From Acanthosoma haemorrhoidale (Eukaryota; Arthropoda; Insecta; Hemiptera; Acanthosomatidae): DNA of 64,000 bases. A model generated the notes under the pieces. That model made no database searches and had not been told where the DNA came from. It worked only from the letters and a program-made list of their open reading frames with translations. Every line of letters begins with the position of its first letter. The first letter of the stretch is position 1. Location: the NCBI GenBank assembly GCA_930367205.1, contig OV884009.1:95625189-95689188 (forward strand). Reading direction: 5' to 3'. Of the stretch, positions 24,633 to 34,615 are shown in pieces. The translations under genes and the position numbers were made by a program.

Positions 24633-24857
24633 AAAGCCAGGTTTACACGGCGACAGTTTTCAATCCTGGTAGTTAGACAGTGTGCCAGTTGCACAGTGTC
24701 CTTGTCTTCACGATGACAATTGACCTAATGAGAGGCAAGTACAGTAGTAAATACTGTCATGACGATAACTGGCATACAGTTTACACCATAGTTGGTGCGA
24801 CAGTTCCTAACTGCCATGGCAGTGACAGTAAACTGTCACCGTGTAAACCCGGCTTAA
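24633..24857. mobile_element. Small TIR element (MITE), about 225 bp
   Basis: The terminal inverted repeats are about 28 bp: left AAGCCAGGTTTACACGGCGA and onward into CAGTTT; right, reverse-complemented, AAGCCGGGTTTACACGGTGA and onward into CAGTTTAC. There is no coding capacity. The interior has further imperfect copies of CAGTTTAC-like words. The superfamily and the target duplication could not be determined. Confidence 0.75.
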
Positions 24858-25589
24858 CGATAAAGAACTTGAGTTTACACCTACAGGGGAAAGAGGTTTC
24901 TCATGCCTAGATTATGTCAGCGCCTATCACCAAATACCGAGAACAGAAGAAAACATTCTAAAGACGGCGGTCATAACACGCTTAGATCTGTCTCATTGCT
25001 AGTTTCTACGTATATGATTTTATTTAAAACGTTGCTCAAACATGCAAGTGTTTTATGAAGTTCATATTCCTAGGTTTGAATTATGGTTTTATGTTTCTGC
25101 ACAATAATTTCATAGCATCTAAGGACCAAGGTGACCACGAACAGCAGCACTTTAGGGAGGTATTTTACAACCACATGTGGTCACTGTGAACAAAAAGAAA
25201 ATGTGTTTTCGGAAAAGAGTCCTTGTCTCGTAGTTTGTTTATAGGAAACTTCAGGTGAATGAACGTTTGTAGCACCCCCCACATCCAAGATAGTTTTGGC
25301 TTGTGAGACACCTCTGTTAAATGGTCTAGAACAAAACCATCGACCATAAGTAAATCTTTTTTTTTATAAGTACAAAATCTTAATTGTGATAAAATTACAA
25401 TTTGCCTTATTGGGCCATAAGTAATAGTGTTCAATGTTATCATTCATACAGTATTAAAAAACAGCCCTGAGTCCTCCCAAATCCACATGGTTGTTATTCC
25501 CTCGCATGTGAAAAAGGGACCAAAGTCTTGGGAAGTACCCATGCTTCTCAATCAGCCAGTGGTGGCTGACCAACAGCCACAGACGCTCA
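24858..25589. other. Intergenic: nothing recognised
   Basis: Short frames only. The part at 25440-25590 may include the flank of the adjacent Jockey relic, but I could not align it to the other copies. Confidence 0.35.
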
Positions 25590-26900
25590 GGACATTATTG
25601 GAGAAACTGGCCATTGCCATGACTCTCACTGTCACGTATTTATATACATCACGAGGCCATTGCCAATTTAGTCTCCAAGGAGGATTATAGGGATGTGTGG
25701 TGCAGTTTAATGACTGTGCTGGGGAATTTGGGTGCTTGGATAAGTTTCAATGAAATTTCTTGTACGTGGAAGGGATGTTTTCAATAATGTAGCGTAGATC
25801 GTTATGAAGGGTTTTGTTGCTGGCGTTATAAGGGGCCTTGGCTATCGTCCTCAGCACGTTTGATTAAAAGGATTGGATGCACTTGCTGTTGACTTTTTTG
25901 CTGTCCCCCATAGCTCTATCCCATATGTCCCAATTGGTTTTAGTATAAATTTGTAATTAAGTTTCTATTAAAAAGTGAGATGTCCTTTGAGTTAGTCTGT
26001 AAAGTTGTCTAAAGCGTCTGTTTAGTTCTTGTCTTTTTAGCCTCGTGTGCGGGTTCCGTGTTAGTCTTTGGTCGAGATGGAAGCTTTAATACCGTACTCT
26101 CTCGGATACAGGAAGAGGAATGGAATTATAAAAAAAACAAACAGTGGACATGGCTTTCACGGGGGAAAAAGTAATGTGGCCAGAGGGTAAAAACTAATGT
26201 AGGAACATTTTGCTTCGTTTACTTTGATTCGCCATTGGTTGCACCAATACTCGATCTCATAAAGGCGTTTGAAGGCAATGAGGTGCTATATCGGGGTCTG
26301 GGTGGGATTATAGGACTGCTGTGTCATCTGCAAATGTTGCCAACAAAGAGAGGAGCATCAGCTGCATATAGATGATAGAGAATGGGACACATGACACTGC
26401 CCTGTAGAACTCCGGCATTTATGGGATAGTGTTAGAATATTCTAAACCACAGCGGACTTGGAAGAAGCTGTTTGAAAGGTAGGACTGTAGGATTAGGAAA
26501 AAGGTCTGTGGCAAATATCGTTTGAGCTTGTAAAACAAGCCTGCGTGTCGAACCCCGGTAAAAGCTTGACCTATAAGGTAGAAAGGCACTACTGCAATAC
26601 TGTTTCAAGGGCTGAGGATATGTAATCAGCAACGCGAAGGCCTTTTTTAGCAGTGGAATTTTGTATACGGACACCAAACTGATGATTAGGAAAAAGGTTT
26701 CGGGATTCAACAACTGGAAGAAGACATTTTAATAGGAGTTTTCAAAGATTTTTGACAGCATAGGTAGTAGATTAATAAATCAGCACCAACAACTGGGTGT
26801 CGCCTCTGCAACTGTGAATTTCCAGCTTAATTTCTGAGAAGGATGACATCAGTTAATTGTTTCATTTCGCTTCCATAACCTGCCTTTAGATTTCAAGCAC
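25590..26900 (-). pseudogene. Jockey-clade RT relic, minus strand
   Basis: The low-coordinate end (25590-26110) is the reverse complement of the Jockey copy at 15570-16150, with clear similarity through the RT C-terminus and start of the 3' UTR. Going up in coordinate it adds upstream RT: VLQGSVMCPILYHLY-like text near 26400-26330, a decayed catalytic ADD-type block (LQMTQQS) near 26330, and GLFYKLKRYLPQTFFLILQS near 26560-26450. Stops and frame changes are frequent, so it is older than the 15.6-kb copy. Confidence 0.75.
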
Positions 26901-27842
26901 AAGGAAACGGCCCCTGTCTTGATACATCACAATTCTTGACGATTGCGTCAATGATGTACAACTGTGTGAAACTTCCATGATTTTATTAAGTATGAAGCAA
27001 GTTGGTCTAGTTCGCCATTGCTAACCGTCAACATTTTGTGTACATTCTCTATATTCTAGGAGTCAATGGCACATTTATTCAACGGACGAACATGAGCAAG
27101 GGATATCCTTAATCGATAGTCCTCATTGGGTACAACTAGGATCGTCAAGTCTTGCGCTGGGTGAATTTCTTGTGAAATTTGGCCTCAAAGATAAACGCCT
27201 GCAATTTACACAAAAGTTAAATTACACACAGTAATATTATTATAAGCCTTAGCGGAAATTGACGTAATCATCAAACTGACGAGTTCAAACATGACAAATT
27301 TTTGGGTTCCATTCAACCGAGCGGTAACCGGGTGCGATTTGTACTAAAATATTCATCACGGCAATGTGAGTAAAAATCAATCGCGTAAGACGACCCAGGC
27401 AGGTGCATTTCCAAAACTGACGTAAACCCAAATTTTGGTTGAATCGATTCAACCGCATTAGAAACACTTGAAAATATAATTGTTTGAAAGTGAAAATTAA
27501 ATTATTTGAATTTTAATATCTTATGAAATTCCTGCAAAGAATTGACTTGCAATTCGAGTGTTTTCAGAACTGACGTGCTTCAAATTTGTATTATTATTTA
27601 TTCTTTTATTTGTTCAGCCCACATGCCGTAACGATGGCCTCAATGACGGACGGCCAATATAGAAAAAGAAAGCAGGTACAGAGAAGAAAAAAAAGAAAAC
27701 TCGTCGAAGCAAAATAAATAAAAATATCCATTTCATAAAATAATTTAAACGAAAGCTCGTTAAAAGAATGTGGAAAAAAAAATAAACACACAATAACATT
27801 ACTTGATAGAAAAAAATAGAAATAATAAAATAAAATAATAAT
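26901..27842. other. Intergenic: nothing recognised
   Basis: AT-rich sequence; a possible continuation of the neighbouring Jockey relic toward ORF2's N-terminus cannot be confirmed. No gene is supported. Confidence 0.35.
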
Positions 27843-27966
27843 TCATGTCCTATTGTATGAATGAGCGTGTGAATGATGACTGTAAATATGGTATGAATGA
27901 GATCATTTATCTGTATTATTATTGCCTTATAAAAGGCAGATTGTAATTATTGCACAATAAAGTTCT
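27843..27966 (+). repeat. Jockey 3' UTR fragment
   Basis: About 124 bp nearly identical to 16146-16265, the 3' UTR of the intronic Jockey copy, up to the CACAATAAAG signal. It is a very short 5'-truncated insertion of the same family, showing that its 3' end is the mobile unit. Confidence 0.9.
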
Positions 27967-28603
27967 AACAGTAATAAAATAACAATGATTACACAGCAAA
28001 GAAATGAAAAATCTCTGACAGATACATACTTAAGCTAAGTAAAATTATAGAACTGAGAGGGATTTAAATTTCTCAGGTAGTTTACATTATTTTAAAATTC
28101 ATTAAGAAAATAATTACTGTTCTCTAGCGCTATGATTTCGAGCCCATTTTCACGGATAGAAGTTGAATTAGTAAATTGTGGATTAGTCTACAGCCTCATC
28201 ACCGCATCTGCATTCACGGTCTGTTCCAATGTTAAGTCTCTCGGTATCCAGGTGAAGACATTTCATGTTCTTTATATTTCCAGGTCACTATTTTTGAAGG
28301 TTCTCGCAATCCGGATACTTTTTGTTAACATTAAACATTTGATTGTAGTTGCGAACAGTCCAATGTGTATAGTTTGCCTGCTTAAATGTACAACACAAAT
28401 TAGTAAATTTAGCATAAGCGTAAACGTAAATAGGTCAAAGTCGCTAGTTCTATTATAGGCTTTGTGCAAATCAGAAAAATACTTCATAAACCTGATGTAA
28501 AAGGAGTAAAACTGTTTTTCGGTGTTCCCCTCGAAATGAAGCCTCGTTGAATTCCTTGTATTGGTACAATATTATTTATATATTACTTTGAAATAATAAT
28601 ATT
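27967..28603. other. Intergenic: nothing recognised
   Basis: A 108-codon plus-strand frame (28132-28458) and an overlapping opposite frame exist, but neither shows a domain, signal or composition typical of coding sequence. Confidence 0.35.
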
Positions 28604-29040
28604 TCAAGATCGAAAAACCTTTGCCTGATCTTCCCAAAAAGAAGTTGAAATGGAGGCGCCACAGAGAGATATTGGTGAAAACGTTTCCGTCGATTGTAGT
28701 GTTTCGTTCCCATAGAACCGTTCAAAGAACCACTGCCTAATAAATTTGATTCTAATGGTACTTTTAGGAATTAGTAATTCTAATAGTACGTGTGTGATCC
28801 CACATTCATCAATGAATTTCGCGATAGCCTTATAGAATGCAATGACAATGAGATATTCTCTAATTTGAATAAAGAAATCTTCCCATCCGACCCCATCATT
28901 TAGTTCAGGACACGTAAGAATCAAATCAGACGGAGAAACTGTGTCGGAAGCATCGCATAATGGGGACTCTATTTCTGTATTTAGATAGCTGTAACTAGCT
29001 ATATGTCCGATTCGGTTTAGTATATTTACTGTTTATTCGA
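28604..29040 (-). pseudogene. Non-LTR retrotransposon ORF2 C-terminal relic
   Basis: One minus-strand frame open from about 29040 to 28604 begins with LNRIGHIASYSYL, then ESPLCDASDTVSPSDLILTCPEL. This matches the 'LxRIG ... C ... E/D ... H/L-L-x-CP' cysteine motif region after the RNase H or thumb of Jockey/R1-like ORF2 proteins. The remainder (DFFIQIREYLIVIAFYKAI) fits the C-terminal tail. It differs from the 15.6-kb Jockey family. The assignment is by motif only. Confidence 0.5.
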
Positions 29041-29479
29041 TAGATTTTCATCGGTAAACTTAATTTCAATTGTTTAGAAGGTATGAATATTTTATTTCTT
29101 GCCACAAACAAGATGTCTAAGCCTATCGACTGTACCGTTTTGTTAGTTTTGTCTTTTAAATCCTGCTCCACCGATTATAGAAGTAGAAAATTGATTAGAG
29201 CTTCAGGATTTCTCCAGTATTAAGATCGCTCACGGTAATACGTTCTCCAAGAAGGTAAATTTGGGCATTCATGATCATATTTCTTAGTTCAAATACAGCT
29301 CTATCAAGGCTGATAACAGTGGTTTAAATTGGTATCAATTCTTTGGGCGTCTTAGAGCTACAAAATACTATCTTATTACTTAATTTTGAGAATGTAATTT
29401 AATTTGGAAACATTTTCTTTAATTTTGTTTCCAATGTTGTATGGTGTACGTAAAACTGGCCCGGTTATCTTGTAATTTT

Positions 29480-30150
29480 AAATCCATGCATGTTGTCGAA
29501 GGAACCTAACATAGCAATTTTATTCAATTGGGCATAATGGTTTGATGTCCATTGCTAGAATAATACGTTTCTTCAACAGATGCCTTAATTGTCATAACGT
29601 CTCAGATAAATTAGGTAAGTGGCTCCTCAAATAATTGACCATCCCTAATATTTTTTGGAGATCCTTAGTATTTTTAGGTGGTTTTAAATTCATAATTAAC
29701 TTGATTCTCTCAGGATTAGGTTTATGGCCATTTTTATTAAACATTTGACTTCGTTGACAATATATTGGATCTTATCTGGGTTCAATTTCATGCCATTATT
29801 CCTAGCTACTTGAATATCCTGTTCTGTATTTTTATCCAGCTCCAACTCAGGGTCTTGAAGTAACAATATATCCCTAAAGAGGTGGTGAATGAACACATAC
29901 GGTTTGATTCCTTGTTCTCTCTTATTTGCCAATCCTAAGCTAATCTCTTCAAAATTGGGAATTTCGTAATAGCCTCTTACTAAAAATTTGTTCAATTGTT
30001 GCGGCTCAATACTTAATCTAAGGGATGAATCTGGTTTTCCAACAACTACTAGATTGTTTACCCATTCACCAGGCTCACTTACTGGTTCTTTGACACCATT
30101 ACGCACCAAATCATCAAGTGTTAAAAGAGCAGGCCTTTGATACAATTTTT
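29480..30150 (-). pseudogene. Ty3/gypsy reverse transcriptase relic with internal deletion
   Basis: The minus-strand frame from 30145 reads VKEPVSEPGEWVNNLVVVGK, then LRLSIEPQQLNKFLVRGYYE and IPNFEEISLGLANK (RT fingers). It then jumps past most of the palm to KLNPDKIQYIVNEVKCL. Continuing toward 29600 in another frame is PPKNTKDLQKILGMVNYLRS, the pre-RNase H connection. The catalytic YxDD block is reduced to unrecognisable text, so most of the palm has been deleted or scrambled. Confidence 0.7.
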
Positions 30151-31919
30151 TTTTATAATTTCAATTGACAAATAACAGGAAATGTTCCCAATCTATGAAT
30201 AACATCACTGCTTTTACTTAAAAATAGTTCAGCTCCTTATCACACTGTATCGATTGAATTCTCAAGATAAGGTTTAAATCGAGACATGTTTGCAGAACTC
30301 GGAATACGGAAGCACACTTAAATGAGTTACTAACCACTACAAAATTGGCGTTAGTTTGCACTTTCAAGTTTTAAATGTACTGCCCCTACATGTTCAATCT
30401 TGAAACCACTAAGAGACTAACTTGATATTATTTTTATGCATTGGCGAATGAATACCTATTTTATTTTTCAAATTTAAGCAAATTCATATAGGATTCTGCT
30501 TTACAACTCAACTGCTTTACAAAATTCGATCGTTTTCTCCAACGTCACATCCTCTCTTAAAAGTCTTTCTTGGGTGGCTTAGGAATGGAGGCCCACCACT
30601 ATTTGAGCTTTCAGAAGTTGATCCTCTTGATTCTTAAAGGCAGGCAGATGATGCCACGAGTCCTTTAAGATCTTTAAAGGTCTTTAAAAGCTCTTTTAAA
30701 GACGCCAAAAAAAGGTCTTTAAGTCGTTTAAGACTTCTCAAAAGGTCCCCCTGACCTTTCCGGTGGCTGAGGAATTAAAAAACTACAGTTGTCTCATTTC
30801 CTTTTTTTTTTTTTTTGACGTCAAAGAACCTTTATTTCACTCTGAATTGATGTCACCCTTTCCGTGTCCCAGGGGGGTCTGTAATCGTATTATAAACATT
30901 TAAGGCTTCACAAAGCATAATGTTTTTAATCCGGACCACTTGAACTTCCCGTGTTTTTTTGGTTGTTTCCGTTGCTATAAAATATATCTCTACTTATTCC
31001 TTAAGGTTTTCGGCTAAATTGCCAGAACTCACGTAAAGGGCTGCGAACTCCATTTTGACAATTTGATGATAAAACATATTTTGTTTTAAATCAACTTTTC
31101 GAACTGAACCTTACTTAACAGTATTTTTCCGACCGCTCCATGTTATGTATTCATAATAATAATAAATACAGTTCCCGTTATTAATATATTAGATCAATGT
31201 TTAGGCAAAACATATAAAAGTACCCAAAAGGAAATACTCAATGCTACCAACATGGCAACATATCTAAACAGAGGGGAAACTAATAAGTTGAGATTTAATA
31301 TTGAACCTTCACAATCTTCAATCCAAAGAGGGGTTACATTTAGGAAACAAATCGAGAAAATATCATATTGAGTACCTACTACAAAAAATTAAAGTTAGAC
31401 TTGCCGCTCAAATCCATAGTTCTTCGGTGGCCGATGCTTTATAATAGTGTCATAGCAATAGCATTCTTGGTTTTGAAGATGTGGAGGGTACTGTTAAGTT
31501 TATCCGTATTTTAACAGATTATCTGACGTCCTTAACTCTAGTAGCATTATGCAACAATCTAACATTGTCATTGCATTTTTTTTTTAAGGATGCTGACAAA
31601 TATGTACATTCCCAATTTAAAAGAAGGGGGTGGTATTTTTGTTTGTAATAGTCGAAGGTGGACGGGGTCTGTAGGGTTTAGGGTATGCATCAGTAGTGTT
31701 TTAAATCTTTACAATGATCTTATTGAAATTGAGAAATCGTTATTAAAGTATTTACCCACATATAAATTATCACACGATAACATTGAAATTCTTTGGGTAC
31801 ATAATGTCTAAATTTGGATGCAACAATAATCCTACATCGAGGCAATTTATTGTTGCATTCAACAAAATTCTTACCAGATCATTCATTGTCCCCAATAGTC
31901 TAATTGGCAATTGAAGAAA
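30151..31919. other. Intergenic: nothing recognised
   Basis: No gene is seen. The segment 30650-30770 is rich in CTTTAAAG-type words (short imperfect inverted repeats). A 73-codon plus frame at 31590-31811 has no recognisable domain. Confidence 0.35.
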
Positions 31920-32740
31920 CGGATTGCCGGGAAGTTATCACACGTGAGAGTCCCCATAAGGTGGGGAGGAGACGCCCGCCACGGGCTTGGGTCGCTACAA
32001 CCTCTAGCCACCGTCCGGTGAGCACCTAGAAAGAGAAAAGACGGGTGGACCTGTGGTCTTTCACCCTTGCTGGCGGCCTAGTCATCGGGCAGCTTAATTC
32101 GCTTTGATCTGACTTCATAAGATCTTAGAATGTGTGCCCCGACAAAGCACTATGTTCAGGAGAAAAGGAACAGGGTAGGTTTATAGGTAGTTTATGAGGC
32201 CTTGGAATGGCCACGAATTCACACTCGGTGTCTAAGGGTAGGCAAAACCGTCCGGATCCCAAAGGCGAGTGTGAACCGGAAGGAAGCAGACTGGATTGCC
32301 ATGGGGGACGCTACTAGGTAAAGTTTTTAGGGCCACGGCAACCGTCGTCCGTGAGGGAGAGGTATCTCCCAAGGAGATGCTAGTTTTAGAGAGATGAAGG
32401 CAGAGAATCCCACTAGGAAAGTGTGGGGTCTGACGAGGCCGGACTAAAACATAGTGAGGTTAAGAAGAGAGATCCAGAGGTTTTCATAAATGAGAAGGCC
32501 AAATCTTGAAACATCAGTGCAGCTGCAGGTACCAGTCAGAGAGATAGCCGTAGTTAGAATGATTTACCGGCCAAAACAAGGCCCTATATATAGCCCCCCA
32601 GTAACCAAAGGATCTGGGGTCTTATTCTGACCAACCACACCGCAGGGTTGCGGTGACGCTTGTTCTAAGCTGGGACCCACCCAGCCTCCTAGCCGCTACC
32701 TGACTCTCCCTTCAAGAGACTCTGACTAGTTTTTTTCAGC
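31920..32740. other. GC-richer block of unknown nature
   Basis: About 820 bp markedly richer in G and C than its surroundings, with many CG dinucleotides and words such as CCACGGGCTTGGGTCGC and GCCACGGCAACCGTCGTCCG. No long frame, tRNA/rRNA feature or known transposon motif was recognised. A 20-bp stretch (CCTTGCTGGCGGCCTAGTCA) resembles one in the GC-richer patch near 54297-54440 (CCTTGTTGGCGGTCTAAGTG), suggesting a shared repeat, perhaps a non-LTR 5' UTR or SINE-like sequence. That is inference. Confidence 0.4.
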
Positions 32741-32982
32741 GGCGTCTTTTATTGTTTACAATATTTACACTGGTATGACTTATGGTTTGGTAATGTTATT
32801 GACATTTGTTTAAATTAATTTACAACATATTATTACCAATTTACAATACATATACAATAGAGTATAGGGTGATTTATCTTATGTAGTTAGCATTCGGTAC
32901 ATGGATATTTTGAATAGATCTTCAAAGAATGCAATCGAGGGGATTAATTTATCGACATCTCCATTAGATTAAACTAAAGAAG

Positions 32983-33348
32983 ATGGTTTTGGACCAGAAA
33001 AAAACATTAGAGGGACATAATTATTCCCTGCAATATACTCCAAACAAGCTCAGCCTCTTTGCAAAAGGGGTTGTGAGGCACATTTCGGGTTTTGTAGTGA
33101 AAAGGATTGGCAAAAAAATTGAATGTGTCGTATGTGTAAACGGTCTAAGGGGTAATGAGCGAGTTCAATCCTCGTTTATTTCAACAAAAAATGGGGGGGG
33201 GGGCTCATTTTCCCTTCAAAAGATAAGTAAAGTATGCAATTTGATTGAACCCAAAATTAGACGTCTCTTGTGCACCACCAGATGGATACATAACTTCAAT
33301 AGTAAGATAATAAGCACCGTGAGCTCAGAAATTTTAAGTTCCCTTTGA
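32983..33348 (+). pseudogene. P-element/THAP9-like transposase C-terminal fragment
   Basis: A 121-codon plus-strand frame contains VVRHISGFVVKRIGKK, ECVVCVNGL, SSFISTKN and KISKVCNLIEPKIRRLL. The 'ISGFV-(V/A)-K/R ... C-x2-C ... SxI/L' order is typical of the C-terminal part of P-element-family and THAP9-like transposases. No THAP domain, RNase H-like catalytic residues or terminal repeats were found nearby, so this is an isolated fragment. The assignment is by motif memory, not alignment. Confidence 0.55.
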
Positions 33349-34498
33349 AAAAGACATTTTTCAAAACCTGGAAAATCATTAATACGATCAATCGTTTGAA
33401 AACGACCAAGTATTTTCTACTTGATTAGAGTAATTTGCAAAAAATATATCAAGATTAGGATCCACCATTCCACTAAAACATTGACCTAACAATTAGACAA
33501 GAAAAATGTAAGGCAACAAAATTTTAACATCGTTTAAGAATCAGACCCTATTTAAATTACAAACTTTTTAATTTTAATTTTTTTTTTAAACCAAATATTC
33601 TTGATATTCTAAAAAAAAATATTTTGATATTTTTTCCGTTAAATTCATGTTTTCTTTAATAAAGTTTTTCAAGCTCTTCAATCATTAGTGTTATGCATTA
33701 AATCTATGTATTTTTTCCCCGCTGAATCGCATGATCAGATCACTTTTTTTAATAAGGCTTCATGATTTCAACCAAATTGCATGTAAACAATATAAACAAA
33801 TCACGGGAATCTGTACACATTAAATGTTTTGCTCAATACTTTTCATACCCGCGTATATGAAAGGCTTGCTTTATATTATTCACAAATTAAGCAATAATTT
33901 TATATGAATTACTTATATTGCAGTTTTTTTTAAATTACAAATTTAACGATTTGGTTTGAAACATATCTGTAAAAATATATTATTTAATCAAACCTGTAGT
34001 TTTTATACCCTCAATTGTGTAATCGTATAACACTTTCAAATGCTAATGGAGAATTAGTGATAAAACCATCAGTAAAAATTAAAACAATTGCACAACTGAT
34101 AAAAGAGGCTAACAACAGATTTGAAGAGACCCTGAAGGGGCGCGGCCCGGCCCCGATCTTTTCCCCTTAGGCTGTCCTCTCTATTACTTTTCCAACTTCC
34201 TTGATTTGGAACTCTGCGAATGAAACGGTTCCTCTACTAAGTTTATTATCTGTCAAATCAATTTCTAACCGTTTCGACTTTCAAATTTTTGGATTCTTTT
34301 TTAAATATTTCATGATTGTCAGTTTACAAACATTAAAGTACGCTAATAATCACTACTTAAGTGATGATGTAGTTACATTTTTATTTTATTCCATTCCTTC
34401 GAATTATTGGGAAAATGGCAAGTAGTTAACCTATTAATTTTATTTTTTTTCATTTATATTTATGAGAACTCGTAATTGCTATTTTCTTTTGTTCGCAG
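33349..34498. promoter_or_regulatory. Upstream region of FAM21; start exon not found
   Basis: AT-rich sequence apart from a compact GC stretch at 34137-34158 (GGGGCGCGGCCCGGCCCCGA). The first recognised FAM21 exon starts in phase 0 at 34499, so a start-codon exon or promoter probably lies here or further upstream. An ATG at 34415 is followed by a GT donor, but the phase does not fit exon 34499. No exon is called. Confidence 0.3.
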
Positions 34499-34615
34499 GA
34501 AAAAACGTATAAAGAAAAACTTAATTTTACAACTGGTCTTATGCTTGAACATAGAAAAATATGGTCTCTCCAGAATGATGTAGATCTTCTTAATAATATA
34601 GAAACTTTTTCACAA
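34499..34615 (+). CDS. Fam21: FAM21 exon A (first recognised)
   Basis: The acceptor is ttcgcag and the donor CAA|GTACTC, 39 codons, phase 0 at both ends. It encodes [20 protein letters not shown] followed by ETFSQ, matching the opening helix of the FAM21 head domain (the WSLAxDxxLLxxLxxFS pattern). An in-frame ATG inside the exon (CTT ATG CTT) could serve as start if no upstream exon exists, but residues before it are also open. Confidence 0.75.

Noticed and set aside
34408..34432. ATG followed by a GT donor (34415) as the FAM21 start exon
   Set aside because: It would enter the next exon in phase 1, which gives an immediate stop; exon 34499 is phase 0.
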